Shown: positions 1 to 11,830, numbered from the stretch's first letter. The stretch: DNA of 64,000 nt from Citrus sinensis (GCF_022201045.2 NC_068557.1:496001-560000), one strand, 5' to 3'. Made by a program: numbers and translations. Notes: generated by a model from the sequence alone, not told the origin.

Positions 1-494
1 GAAAAAAAAAGACTTAATTAAATATAATCTAATGAACTTCATAATTTGTTACATAAAATATGATAAAAATTCATGCTACTATATAATCCATTAAAAATAA
101 AAACTAATATGCATTATATTCACATTAAACTTGTTGTAATAATATTCCTTAAAATTTTCATTTATTGTGATCTAGAGACATTAGTATAGTGATACTCTTT
201 TGAAGTGTCATTATCTCTTTTTATGCCTTCATCAATGATTAAACTAGAATTATTTTCAATGTTGTCAAAATAAAGATCACATTGTGCATGCCTCTTGATA
301 TAATTGTGCAATGCCATGATTGCGATGATCTAATTGCTATTGGGGTAACTTGATTATGCTGATAATAATGTGATATCTGATAGTTAATTTATATATTATG
401 GTTTATGAAAAAAAAAGACATAATTGTCATTCTGTTAAAATATTAAAGGTTCAAAATAGGAAGTTTAAAAAGGTAAGATGACTTATTTTATAAT

Positions 495-944
495 GGTTTG
501 TTTGTTTTTTTTACTTAATGAGTTAATTGACTTAATTTTAGTTAGTTACGTCATTAAGTCTATTTGTTTTTTCAACTTAATAAAGATTTTCAGCAATTAA
601 GTCATTAAGTTATTAAACTAATTTTTTTAGCTTTTTATTTAATCTAAAAAGTTTGAATGCTATCATTAAAAGATATTTTTCAAAATATTCCTATCTAATT
701 AATTAATTATCATCCTTAACTAAATAAAATTTAATAATTAGCATTATTACCCATCTGTATATAACTTGTGATAATATATAGTGGCAGACTATTATTATTT
801 TTATCTTTTTATTTTGCTCAAATTAGCATTATTTATCTTCATAATTTTTATGAATATTTTTCATATAAAAACATCACAAACTATAATAAAATTGATTAAC
901 ATATATGATATAAAATATCAAAGAGTTGTACTCAATTAAATATG
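495..944. mobile_element. Truncated copy of the 15393-17000 inverted-repeat element, without the nested MITE
   Basis: The sequence from about 495 to 944 matches the two ends of the element at 15393-17000 (574-944 corresponds to 16371-16745). It lacks the 895-bp insert present there at 15458-16352. Near 555-560 it reads straight through the point where the other copy is interrupted, so it acts as an empty site. The match stops near 944, so the right end is missing. No coding sequence is visible from 1 to 1559; the rest is AT-rich DNA I cannot assign. Confidence 0.6.
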
Positions 945-1559
945 AGGTTTTATTATATAGATTATTGGAAGAATGGTCTTCCCACATTGACAATTAAAGA
1001 ATACAAGTGGTGATTATATTAAATTTAATTACACATATAATATATGCATTAATTAGTTGTATTATCTCTGAAATATTATATAATTCAAAGAGTTTATGGC
1101 GAATTAAAGTCATTACGCTTAAAGCAATAAACCACCACCAATGAATCCCCCTGAAGCCAAAGTCTTATCCGACTGTTGGCATAAGTTCGGTTAAAAAAGC
1201 CGACTCATGACTTAAGAACAAACCAAAACTGCCTACGTGCCCCTAAAGATGATCCCCAAAAATAGCCCCACAAGTAGCATCACCTGGATTTCCTTTTGAG
1301 AAGCTATTACAATTTATCTTTATTTAGCCCATAGGAGGAGCTCGCCGATTCCAAATCTGACATTTCGGAGCTTGGTATAATTTAAAATTGATTTAAGTTA
1401 ACTAATACTTACAAATATATGAATAATTTTAGCCGAAAATAAATAGATTATGTCTAAACTTATGTACTAACATGCCAATGAGATAAGGTTCATTGACTAT
1501 CTTTTATGGTAGGCCGATTCCTTCAACCAAAGTCTTTCTTAGATAAAACAATAGGTTTA

Positions 1560-2226
1560 TGTTGAGTATGGAAGCAAATCCAGAGATTCAAAACGACAGA
1601 GGATCTTGTGTTTTGAAGCTGGAATCACTTAAGCCAAACGACAAGAAATACGTGCGTTTTGATGAGCAAATAAAACACTCCTTGAAACGACATATAAGTG
1701 TACCGTATAGCTTTGAGTTAAGCAAGTGAATATCACGTGTTTGTAAACAGCTCACAAGGTTCGTTAAATGCCGTTAATGCACAAGGAACTCACGTGAGTT
1801 GCTGGGAATGCTCTGGGTTCGTTATGAAGCTGTGGTGAAGCAGCTGGTTCTGGTTCAACGGTTTTGGGTGATTAGAGAGCTATAGAGAGAGAAAGGGCTG
1901 GTATAAATGAGGAGTCCAGATCTTGTATTGTAGCTCATGGCATTGCTCTGTAAATCATCTTGAGAATCAATAAGACTGATCATATTTGCCTTCCGGTGGA
2001 TGTAAGTTAGAGAAATCCCGCTGAACCACGTAAAATCTCTCTTGTTCTTTGTTCATTCTATATCTTTTTTTTTCTTTGATTCTGGTTGGTTAGTCGTCAC
2101 ATTCCATTGATTAAACTTAGTCAAATTCTTCAGTCATCAATCTTGAAGCATCTTGGTAAATTTGGTTGGTGATCTTGGGCAGGATCTGAGGTTGTTTGAT
2201 TTGTTTATAGCACCTTAAGTCCTACA
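1560..2226 (+). mobile_element. Solo LTR, Ty1/copia-like, 667 bp
   Basis: It begins TGTTGAG and ends CCTACA, and is flanked by a perfect 5-bp target duplication GTTTA (1555-1559 and 2227-2231). A TATA box (GGTATAAATG, about 1900) and the downstream ACCACGTAAAATCTC motif, common near the end of plant copia LTRs, support a + orientation. No internal retrotransposon sequence follows, so it is a solo LTR. Its tail (from 2086) was later copied into the tandem repeat at 3351. Confidence 0.8.
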
Positions 2227-4571
2227 GTTTATGTGAGTCATAAAATTGTACAATGCAGATGCCTTTATATTGGCTCTGGAAAACAGATAAGGATGATAAA
2301 TATGACGTAAACAAGAAATACTAAACTGGCTAGGAAAACAATGTGAATAAAGACAAATTCAATTTATTGAAATGACAAATTGAATTCAGTAAATAGAGTG
2401 TTGCAACATGAGTAAAACCCTTAAACAACGCATATATTTTGATATCCAGGAGTGAAGAACTGGTCTCAGCATTAGTCTTGGAAATCAAACTTCAAGACCT
2501 TGCTCTTTATTTTTATCAAGATAACAATTGGCTAGGCATTCACATATTTTCATCGCAAACGTTGCTTATCTTTGCAAAGTCGATAGTTTTATTCCCAACA
2601 TGTGCCTTGGTATAGAAATGCCTAGAATAGTCTGCTCACAGAACTGGCTTATACAATGGCTTCTTTCCATTTGCAAGCACTTCAGGAAAAGGACAGAGTA
2701 TGCCTTCAGGTTTCGGGTTCACGAAAAGGAGGACCAAAATCATGTTCTGGCTTCCATTGGCAATCACACAGTACTCAATACTCTTGTGTCGACCTTTGCT
2801 TATGATTTGCAATGGATCCCAAATGTTGATAATGAATGATCTGCTAATTAGAGAGACATGAATCCAGCCATTACCATTATCTTTTCGCACGTGAAGTCCC
2901 CCGATGTCATCCTGGAGGAGGATAGTGAATGTTGAAATATCTGAATGACGGCCTACTCCCACTGTATGTTCAGGATTCGGACACATAGGATAGTAGTTGA
3001 GGTTGACTCTTCTTGAACCCAACAACATAAGGGCTCTTATTTCATCAATTCTTTTGACGTTTAGCCCCTTGACTAGCACAGCATTAAACGTTTGATGAGA
3101 ACTTCAGAACTCTTCGTGTACTCTAGCATTTCATCCCTACAAGCCCAAAGAAAAAAACAAAATCGTAACGTTTAGTCCACAATCTTAGGCCCTGTTTGGC
3201 TTTCAAGTGGTGTAACTTAAAAGGTATAGTTTGTTGTTTTAAAAAAAACAGTAAATAAAAGTCAATGGTTAGTAAATATGACTTTTAAATAATAAGTTTG
3301 AGAAAAATAATGAATATATTATTTACAGTAAAAACAGTAAATATAGTTTGTTGGTTAGTCGTCACATTCCATTGATTAAACTTAGTCAAATTCTTCAGTC
3401 ATCAATCTTGAAGCATCTTGGTAAATTTGGTTGGTGATCTTGGGCAGGATCTGAGGTTGTTTGATTTGTTTATAGCACCTTAAGTCCTACAGTTTATGTG
3501 AGTCATAAAATTGTACAATGTAGAGCCTTTATATTGGCTCTGGAAAACAGATAAGGATGATAAATACGTAAACAAGAAAATACTAAACTAGCTAGGAAAA
3601 CAATGTGAATAAAGACAAATTCAATTTATTGAAATGAAAAATTGAATCATAGAGTGTTGCAACATGAGTAAAACCTTAAAACAACGCATATATTTTGATA
3701 TCCAGGAGTGAAGAACTGGTCTCAACATTAGTCATGGAATTCAACCTTCATGACCTTTATTTTTATCAAGATAACAATTGGCTAGGCATTCACATATTTT
3801 CATCGCAAACGTTGCTTATCTTTGCAAAGTCGATAGTTTTCCCATCATGTGCCTTGGTATAGAAATGCCTGGAATAGTCTGCGCACAGAACTGGCTTATA
3901 CAGTGGCTTCTCCCCATTTGCAAGAACTTTAGGAAAAGGACAGAGTATGGCTTCAGGTTTCAGGTTCACGAAAAGGGGGACCGAAATCCTGTTCTGGCTT
4001 CCATTGCCAATCACATAGTGCTCAAAACTCTTGTATCGACCGTTTCTTATGATTTGCAATGCATCTCAAATGTTGATAATGAATGATCCGCTAATTGGAG
4101 AGACATGAATCCAGCCATTAACATTGTCTTTTCGCACGTGAAGTCCCCCGATGTCATCCTAGAGGAGGATAGTGAATGTTGAAATATCTGAATGACGGCC
4201 TACTCCCACTGTGTGTTCAGGATTCGGACACATAGGATAGTAGTTGAGGTTGCTCTTCTTGAACCCAACAACATAAGGGCTCTTATTTCATCAATTCTTT
4301 TGACGTTTAGCCCCTTGACTAGCACATGCATTAAACGTTTGATGAGAACTTCAGAACTCTTCCTGTACTCCAGCATTTCATCCCTACAGGCCGAAAGAAA
4401 AAAAAAACAAAATCGTAACATTTAGTCCACAATCTTGGCCTTATTTGGCTTTCAAATGCTCTAACTTAAAAGATATAGTTTGTTGTTTTAAAAAAAAAAC
4501 AGTAAATAAAAGTCAGTGGTTAGTAAATATGACTTTTAAATAATAAGTTTGAGAAAAATAATGAATATATT
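2086..4571. repeat. Direct tandem duplication, about 1.24 kb unit x 2
   Basis: Unit a (2086-3320) and unit b (3351-4571) align throughout. Each holds the tail of the solo LTR, the 3' flank, a dioxygenase exon 2 on the minus strand and part of the intron. About 30 bases of junction sequence (3321-3350) separate them. The left breakpoint is inside the LTR and the right one inside the intron, so the tandem duplication is younger than the LTR insertion and older than the 9.65-kb duplication, which carries both units. Confidence 0.85.
2551..3136 (-). pseudogene. Detached exon 2 of an F6'H/C2'H-like dioxygenase (duplicate)
   Basis: The minus strand encodes most of the C-terminal catalytic half of the coumarin-type dioxygenase, from the acceptor at 3138-3137 to about the normal end. 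It has no exon 1 of its own: it is the left unit of the tandem duplication. Lesions: a one-base loss near 3085 shifts the frame after the first 18 or so codons; the second iron-ligand histidine (H292 in the intact paralogues) is tyrosine; the 2OG-binding arginine (R302) is methionine; a stop replaces the codon after KPVL. The first two iron ligands (HSD) remain. A protein from this exon could not bind iron and co-substrate normally. Confidence 0.9.
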
Positions 4572-6239
4572 ATAAGTTCTTCATCATACAAGTGGTGGAT
4601 GAAATTAATTTTGTTTCCAAGTCATAACAATTGTTTTTTACCAAGTACTTTAATGTTATAGCTTATAAGCTATAGTTGCCAACTTCAATTTTAAACAGTA
4701 CATTTAAAATATTCATGTATTTATTGGCACTTGCTTGCAAACAGGAGGCCAAAAAGCAGCAGTTTCTTCCTCAGAAACATAAAACAGGCTCAGAGAGTCT
4801 TTCCAATCTAGAGCCCTTTCCACATGACGAACAAAGCTTGAGCCGAACCTGACATTATTGGTTGGTGAATTCTCCTTTGAGTACTTCCTCTTCTCCTCTG
4901 CTGGTTACACAAAAAACCTGTGAGTTGCTTCATGTTTGGGAAGAAACAGAAAAGATTGTAGTAGAATGCCACGTGTCAATGAGGCTCCATGACAATCACT
5001 GTACACCTCTGAGGTATCCGATCTACCCCTTATAACTCAGTAACCGGGGTACTCGACCTACCCCCCAAAACTCGGTACCCGGGGTACTCGGCCTACCCCC
5101 ACAAAACTCGGTACCCAAGGTACTCAATAGATCATAAGCGAAACAATTAAGGAAACATATCTAAAAAGTTGGTCATGAGAAACGTCTCCATCGCCTAAAA
5201 TATAATATTGGATTTTGTAAAAATTAGATATCAAAATATCATGTCGAAAAAGTAGTGACAGCCGACTATCACCACTGTCAAAAAGTGAAGGACGCTGCCC
5301 CTAGGATAGTGGTCCTTAGCCGCCTTACCAGACAACTTTTGTTGAGGTACTTCGGACCACTCTCCAGCCTACGCCACGTATCCAAAGGGATAAAATATGT
5401 CATGAAACGCCTTCTTGCGCCTCAAGCATGCTCCCAAATGGCCCAAAATCATAAAAAGGTAAAAGGACAACCAAAAACCATTGAAAATACGCCACGTGGC
5501 AGCCAATGTACTATATATATAAAGACATCTAGGTTTATTTTCATCATTTATGATCACACATACTCCACAAAAAGCCTTCTTCAATCTTAAACCACGATTT
5601 CAGAGGGTTGGCAAGCTTGCGTCACCATAAGAAAGCTTCAGTTGTTGACTTGAGCATCGAAGTGAATGCCGGGGCACCATGGCTTCACCTCTAACCTTAT
5701 TTGCATTGTTTTGCAGGTTAAAAGCTCACCTTAAGAGACCTCATCTCCAGATTTCAACCTCTCACTGTCATCACCATCCCCCCACTCTGCTTACCTCTTT
5801 TCGGATCTTAAAAATATCACAAACAATGACCTAATGAGGTACTCTGGTTGTCCTATAAAATAAATTTATTGTTTTAGATAGGTTTTTCTTTTTTTCCTTT
5901 GCACCTAAAATCTGTCTAAAACACTTCCCTTACTGTCTCGAGTACTTACAGGGGCACACCATGATTCACAATCTGGAAAAATCCCCAACTCTCAGCGGCA
6001 TCGCAAATGGATTTTGCGACTTCAGGACTCTCCCATTTTAACTTATTAATGAAGGGAATTGATACTTGACCCAAGATTTTCTTCTCACTGAGTCTTTCTT
6101 GTAAGGGTTGGTGAAATTGTTTTTGGAGGCTTTTGAGTCCCATTTCGGCGAGACCCTTGACTCCATGACCTGTGTTTATAACAAAATCAGCAATATCCCA
6201 GGACTCAGTTGCGAGGATAGAGCCATTAGTTGGTGCCAT
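3801..6239 (-). pseudogene. F6'H/C2'H-like dioxygenase pseudogene P1, split by a solo LTR
   Basis: This is the original two-exon locus of the left block. Exon 1 starts at 6239 ([13 protein letters not shown]) and runs to 5924; it is broken by the LTR at 4933-5923 and resumes at 4932-4735. Exon 2 is 4383-3801. Visible lesions are: the LTR; a stop in place of the Glu codon after NHGVPL near 5945; a donor site changed from GT to GC at 4734-4733; a one-base deletion near 4252 (GTTGCTC where the sister unit has GTTGACTC); a CAG-to-TAG stop in the LLQDD motif near 4170; further missense changes. Without these it would match the 363-aa intact paralogues. It is certainly non-functional. Confidence 0.93.
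4933..5923 (+). mobile_element. Solo LTR inside exon 1 of P1, 991 bp, probably Ty3/gypsy
   Basis: The ends TGTTT and AAACA are inverted, and the flanks CTTCA (4928-4932) and CTTCC (5924-5928) are a 5-bp target duplication with one change; the intact gene has GCTTCC at this point. A TATA stretch lies near 5511-5522. The part after it (TGACTTGAGCATCG, then a run ending TTTGCAGG) resembles the R-U5 region of plant gypsy LTRs, which is my reason for the family guess. ORFs read through it (for example 5255-5590) are incidental. The same LTR end is present at the paralogous piece 11836-12171, so the insertion predates that duplication. Confidence 0.7.
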
Positions 6240-7202
6240 TTTATCTTGGAGACTTAGCCCTGCAAGATGGATGGTTTATATTTAGTGATGTTGCAACTAG
6301 TTACATCATTAATGCCTATTTGTACTACATTGATGCATTTGTACTTTTCATAAACAAAGGAAATTTCTAATGTAATTTCTTTTTGTTACTTTACTGTCTT
6401 ACTTTTTTTTTTTAAAGTGAAAACTAAAAGATTAAGATGGTACAAAAAAGTCTTTCTGAAGGCCTGACCTATCATTAAATAAGCTTTTATCGTTTCACGC
6501 CAATCGACTTTCCTGAATCTTTCCTTTTTGGGTTTGGGGTTAACGAGTGATCAATCAATAGTAGAGTAGTTGGCGAATATATATATAGACACGCACACAC
6601 ACTCTTATGAATATATGACATGCTACAAATACTTGGTGCAAAAGAATGTGTACAAATTAATGTGTCCTTGCATGGTGCGATATTTGTAGTGAAATGGTAT
6701 TTTACTTTATTGCCACAATTGTTTATAATTACACAAAGGATATTTTCAATTTTTTTTTCTAGTCAATTTTGTTTCCATTTTTTTTTTCTTGATGGGGACA
6801 TTATTTAAGCAATTAATAAATTAAATCCTTCACATAACTAATAATTTCATGAGATAAATAACATATATTTCGTAGCCAATAAATTTCTTGATATATCATG
6901 CCACAGACACATTTTCTAAATTTACTTGAAGCTTAATAATCATATTAATGAGTACTTAATTGGTTAAAGATCAATGTCACGATATTTATTTCAAATAGTA
7001 CTATTCTTATTGTATGAAAAATACTTTTTTAGTACAAAAAAATACATTGAGATAAATGACAGAGTTTTCAAAACTTAAATAGCCATTGTTTGCTGTAAGT
7101 AATTAATTTAGATTTAAGGGTTTTTTAGTTTTTTAGTGTTGTGTGAAAAAGAACGTAATAATATTTTTACTTTAGAGTCCTACTCTAAAACAAAGAATAT
7201 AT
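6240..7202. other. Upstream flank of pseudogene P1, shared with 12489-13550
   Basis: No coding sequence is visible. The stretch aligns with 12489-13550 upstream of the exon-1 fragment there, including the (CA)n run near 6590-6602 and a T-rich block near 6740-6790, so it is the old promoter side of this dioxygenase lineage. An ORF at 6620-6808 is low-complexity and has no gene-like character. Confidence 0.6.
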
Positions 7203-7585
7203 ATTTTTTATTAAAGAAGGGCTCACGAAGAGCTAATGCAATACTAAACGAGAGTGTGCAATCCCATAAGTATCATTACAAAGTAAACCAACAATAGCAG
7301 GGGGAGGAGAAAGAAGAACATGCAAGCCTATGGGTGTAGTTAGGCTATAGGAAGCAAGGAAATCCACAGCACTATTTGCCTCTCTGTACACATGCTCCAT
7401 GTGGACGATCTAATCACGTGCTAATAATTCCCGAATAGCTTTGACAAGAATTGCATTTTCGTTGGTTGAAGGATGAGCCCTTTCCAAAAGATGCACTACG
7501 CTCTTATTATCCACTCCCACTTGAAGACGTCTAAAGCCATAATCCCAAGCCACTCTCAAGCCATGCAAAACAGTACACTCTTATT
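7203..7585 (-). mobile_element. 5'-truncated LINE remnant, RNase H-like domain
   Basis: On the minus strand this encodes an RNase H-type tail typical of plant L1-like LINEs: a WHGLRVAWDYGFRRLQ-like segment, then VDNKSVVHLL, then EHVYREANSAVDFLA, ending in a stop before an A-rich tail (T-rich at 7204-7210 on the + strand). One in-frame stop interrupts it (after RELLARD). The paralogous block lacks it: around 13545-13600 the flanking sequence continues with other DNA, so it acts as an approximate empty site. Exact ends are uncertain because short repeats (AAACAGTACACTC twice) lie at the right side. Confidence 0.65.
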
Positions 7586-7933
7586 TGTTTGTAAAAACAG
7601 TACACTCTTATTTACAGATGATGCAACACAGCTAACTTTGTGTGAGCAAGCGGCAAAGAATTTTGAGCTCATGGTAGTGTTTATTTATTTTTCAGCCCCA
7701 ATCTAAACAGCTCTGCATTCGGCTTTAAATAATTCTCATAAAGCCCCGGTTAGTATTTTCAGTTTAATTACAAATTTGTTTTTAACGAAAACTACTGAAA
7801 TGGACATCAAAACTCTCCAGATTGTATTGGCTTTGATCATTAACTGTTGATAACAAGCTTCATTTCTCCGAATGGCCTTGAGAACCTTTGTTTTTCTTCT
7901 AGGTCAGAACAAATAACAAGTTAAGAAACACCT

Positions 7934-8294
7934 TGTTGGATCATAAACTTGATCCAAAATGAATAAATTTCAAGCCCTACTCATGGAAGATTCCATGAGT
8001 AGGTATGGTTGGTGAGGGTTTGAATTATTTGTGTTAGGTGTGGTTGGTGAAGTAGGTGAGTGGTAGGTTTTAATGAATGATGAGGATTTGTGTAGTAGTT
8101 GAATAAATGAATGGTTGTGATTAGTTTGTTAATGTATAAATACCATCTCTCCCCTTTGGTTTATGAATCAAGTGAAGTACCAAAATCTCTAAGGTGTAGA
8201 GAGTGAAAAATAAGAGTTTTAATGGGTGAGGAGTGTTGTTGAAGAAATAAAATAGTGTGTTTTTTTGTGTGTTTTATTTGTTAATTCTCCAACA
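7934..8294 (+). mobile_element. Solo LTR, 361 bp
   Basis: It starts TGTTGG and ends CCAACA, a 6-bp inverted match, with flanks CACCT (7929-7933) and CACCC (8295-8299) as a 5-bp target duplication with one mismatch. A TATA box (GTATAAATACC, about 8136) fits a + orientation. No internal element sequence is attached. The superfamily cannot be decided. Confidence 0.65.
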
Positions 8295-8396
8295 CACCCT
8301 ATATAGAGTAATTTATGTAGAAGATAAGAGAAGTTTCTTCTCAACGTATTGTTACTTTGATACCAATGAATAAACAATAAAAGTGACTTCTTGTTT

Positions 8397-9473
8397 TTAC
8401 GAATTTCATTTTTCTTCGAAGATCGTTTTCGGAAGGGACTTGGGAAATAGCTGTAGAAATTGGTGGAGAAGAATTTGAAAGTTGAATAGTTGATCAAATC
8501 AAAAGCAACAGAGAGGGTAGAGGCTGCTCGTATTTTGAGTTGAGGATGATTGTCCAGAAATTGTAAAGCATTTTGATTCCCATTTCAGTATTTTGGTTAA
8601 CAGTGAAATTGTAGTAAAAATAAAAATAATAATTGGGGTTTGAAGATATTAATGGAGGGGTCTAAATAGCTCCACTCCAGTTCTCTTTTGTGAATATTAC
8701 ATTGTAGATATAGTACAATTACAAATTGTCCAACTAAGAGCCAAAGCTCAACCTAATGCCTACGCGGACGGATCCGATGTATCAATTTAAAATACATATG
8801 TCTCAACAATATGTTTGATTGAAGTCTGATTATAATTATTAGATTGTTACTCTTTGTAAAATGAAAGCATTTGAGGAAAACTGTATTTTAATTACATGGA
8901 TTAAGCAGTATTTTACTTACATGGATTCCATATGAAGTACTAAATATTCTATAATACCCCCAAGTCAGCTTGGTTGGCACAATCGCCTGAATTCGAATAA
9001 TAATAAGAGGCAAATTTAAGTTGATTCTTAAATGATGTAATAATTAACTCGGTCACCTTTGGAAACACTGAATATGAGTTATTGACTCAATCATCGCTTT
9101 CAGTTTCATTGCTAACTACAGCATGCGATTGGAATCAATTTTCCTATTAAGTAGCAAGTGAAGTACTGTAGCATTTCTCACGCACTTGCTTCATAACACT
9201 AAATCACTTTTGACAAATTAAATTGACGGCAACAATTGTTTTATTTATTATCATTATTATTATTATTTTGTTATATATGAAGCTGGAAATGATGAAACGT
9301 AGAAGAATCTGTAAGTCCCATTATAAGCTACTCATATATAGCCTGCTCATTTTGACTCGTGGCTATTGATAAGGAAACACTGTTTGGAGTCCATCGAAAA
9401 TTTGGTAAATGAAATGGAGCGTTAGGTACTTTTTTTTTAATAGATTTTTGGAGAAATAAAAATTGTTCTCAAT
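8397..9473. repeat. Block X, paralogous to 10808-11830
   Basis: About 1.05 kb aligns with 10808-11830 at high similarity, with small indels and a deletion in the second copy near 11260. No protein-like reading frame persists in both copies. Its identity is unknown. Here X lies to the right of the dioxygenase flank, while the second copy lies directly left of a matching flank block, so the order of the blocks has been rearranged. Confidence 0.8.
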
Positions 9474-9654
9474 AATTGAATTGATCAAAACTCAAAGAGG
9501 TGTTTGGTAGGACCTTCTAAAACAAGAACTTAACTGATTCCCTGGGAAACAAAAAAAAAGAAAAAAGTAGTACTTGAGTGACTTCATACAAAAAAAAAAT
9601 GGTAGTACTTAGGTGACTTTCTGAAAAAAGCGTAGTACTTACGTGACTTTCTAC

Positions 9655-10807
9655 TATACATCATTAAGCTTGCACTGTTTCTTGTACTGAGCAATCTATA
9701 TCTGTCTTTCATTTCATTTCCTTCTATTCATTTTTCTTATATTTTTTCTGATTTTGTGTCATTGGTTACTTTCTTACAGGTTACGGATCCTGTACGTATG
9801 CAGGGAGGTGAGAATCTGAATTTATTTACATTTAAACTGTCCTGAATTATAAACCGTAGTTCTATTTATTTATCTATTGTGGGTGGCTCTAAACATTTAA
9901 TATCTTGAAAACAGCTCTCATTCAAGCACGAGAGGGGGGTTTCTGCCTCCTGTGGCGTCCGGACCTGTAAGCCCCTTCTCTGGGGCTACAAGCCTGCCAG
10001 TTTCCAGAATTCATTTACTGATATCAGCAGCATTTGCGGCCCTACTGATCTGACCGCATTGATTTGTTAAAGCGGCAGTGGGAATTGCTATGAACGACAT
10101 CGTGCAAATGCGAAAGCTCAACAACATTTTACATTGCAGTGGAGTCAGAGATAACGTACAAGCTTGAAAATAGGTCAATGGTGGGTTGTATTCTTGATGT
10201 ATTTTTCTTTCCTTTTACAAATTTTGCTTTTGCTTAACAGGGTTTTCTTTTCTCATTTTTCTTCCTGAATTTTTGTCTGTCTCCATACCCTGTGTAGCAT
10301 GTATTTTCGGTCTCATTGTGATCTATAATCCTGAATATGCTTAGTAATTAACCCTCCAATTTTTTGGGACAGCCTAATGATCTGAATTTCATTGTGATAT
10401 GGACAATAATGTTTAGGAGGAGAAATCAAATAAAACAGAAAAATTAGATGACAAATGGGATTAATTCGAGGAAACTCAGTTAATTCGAGAAAATCCAAAC
10501 TTCCAAATAAGTATTGGTTATTTAAGAAACCAATAAACTTTCAATTACAATTTTTACGTTGCCAAAATAATGAACTTATGATACTTGTTATTGAATAACA
10601 TCAAGTTTTATATAATAAAGTTTATTTAAGATTACAACTTAAGAATTAGTAATACTAAGCATGTTTTCACATAATGCTCCACTACTTACATGTAGTTCTA
10701 CAAAGTGTAATTACTTTTGACTAGTTCAAAATTAACTAATAACATAAAATTAAATAATTTTAATTATTTTAAGAGTTTGTATCATTCCTTCCCCCTTGAA
10801 AATAGAC
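9655..10807. other. Unassigned stretch right of duplication copy 1
   Basis: This sequence is unique in the window. It contains the exon-like piece at 9780-9970 described separately. The rest, including the AT-rich 10200-10800, shows no gene, repeat or transposon I can support. Confidence 0.4.
9780..9970 (+). pseudogene. Possible last two exons of an unidentified captured gene
   Basis: A pyrimidine-rich tract and CAG precede 9780, a GT donor follows 9807, and a second acceptor CAG ends at 9914. Joining 9780-9807 to 9915-9970 keeps one frame open (VTDPVRMQG then ALIQAREGGFCLLW) to a TAA at 9968. The local base composition is more GC-rich than the surroundings. I do not recognise the protein. 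The splice reading is an inference from consensus only, and the piece may be a gene fragment carried by a transposon. Confidence 0.25.
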
Positions 10808-11830
10808 TTGTTTTTACGAATTTCAGTTTTCTTCGAAGATCTTTTCGGAAGGGACTTGGGAAATAGCTGTAGAAATTGGTGGAGAAGAATTTGAAAGTTG
10901 AATAGTTGATCAAATCAAATCAAAAGCAACAGAAAGGGTAGAGGCTGCTGGTATTTTGAGTTGAGGATGAATGTCTAGAAATTGTAAAGCATTTTGATTC
11001 CCATTTCAGTAATTTTGGTTAACAGTAAAATTTTTAGTAAAAATAAAAATAATAATTGGGGTTTGAAGATATTAATGGAGGGGTCTAAATAGCTCCACTC
11101 CAGTTCTCTTTTGTGAATATTATATACATTATAGATATAGTACAATTACAAATTGTCCAACTAAGAGCCAAAGCTCAACCTAATGCCTACGCGGACGGAT
11201 CCGATGTATCAATTTAAAGTACATATGTCTCAACTACATGTCTGATTGAAGTCTGATTACAGTATTTTACTTACATGGATTCCTTATGAAGTACTAAATA
11301 TGTGATAATACCCCCCTAGTCAGCTTGGTTGGCACAATCGCCAGAATTCGAATAATAACAAGAGGCAAATTTAAGTTGATTCTTAAATGATGTAATAATT
11401 AACTCGGTCACCTTTGGAAACACTGAATATGAGTTATTGACTCATTCATCGTTTTCAGTTTCATTGCTAACTACAGCATGCGATTGGAATCAATTTTCCT
11501 GGTAAGTAGCAAGTGAAGTGCTGGCATTTCTCACGCACTTGCTTCATAACACTAAATAACTGTCGACAAATTACATTGACGGCAACAATTGTTTTATTTA
11601 TTTATTTATTATCATTATTATTATTATTTTGTTATGAAGCTGGAAATGATGAAACGTAGAAGAATCTGTAAGTCCATTATAAGCTACTCATATATAGCCT
11701 GCTCATTTTGACTCGTGGCTATTGATAAGGAAATACCGTCTGGAGTCCATCGAAAATTTGGTAAATGAAATGGAGCGTTAGTTACTTTTTTTAAAAAATA
11801 GATTTTTGGAGAAATAAAAACTGTTCTCAA
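10808..11830. repeat. Block X', second copy of 8397-9473
   Basis: It matches block X from the shared start TTGTTTTTACGAATTTCA to about 11830, then switches abruptly to a sequence matching 5588 onward. That joint, near 11830-11836, is a rearrangement breakpoint between two segments that lie about 2.8 kb apart and in the other order in the left block. Confidence 0.8.

Larger units (their letters stand above)
1..9654. repeat. Segmental duplication, copy 1 (about 9.65 kb)
   Basis: This stretch reappears in the same orientation at 24547-34197 with only scattered differences, for example T at 897 against A at 25443 and T at 5827 against C at 30374, plus single-base length changes in homopolymers. 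By eye identity is well above 99 percent. The match breaks abruptly after 9654, where the two flanks become unrelated. The left limit lies at or before base 1. All pseudogenes, solo LTRs and the LINE remnant inside it are shared, lesion for lesion, so the duplication is younger than all of them. A real recent duplication and an unresolved haplotype or assembly duplicate cannot be told apart from sequence alone. Confidence 0.95.

Noticed and set aside
2528-2839. Open frames antisense to the dioxygenase exon 2 copies (also 3778-4086, 4192-4425, 21771-22010, 27074-27385, 48570-48809)
   Set aside because: They are mirror frames of conserved exon 2 coding sequence and have no family of their own; their recurrence only reflects the repeated exon.
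5255-5590. 111-codon ORF, repeated at 29802-30137
   Set aside because: It lies wholly inside the solo LTR and crosses its TATA region; no protein family resemblance.
8219-8497. 92-codon minus-strand ORF, longer in copy 2 (32706-33041)
   Set aside because: Crosses the end of a solo LTR; the frame is not kept between the two copies because of small indels.
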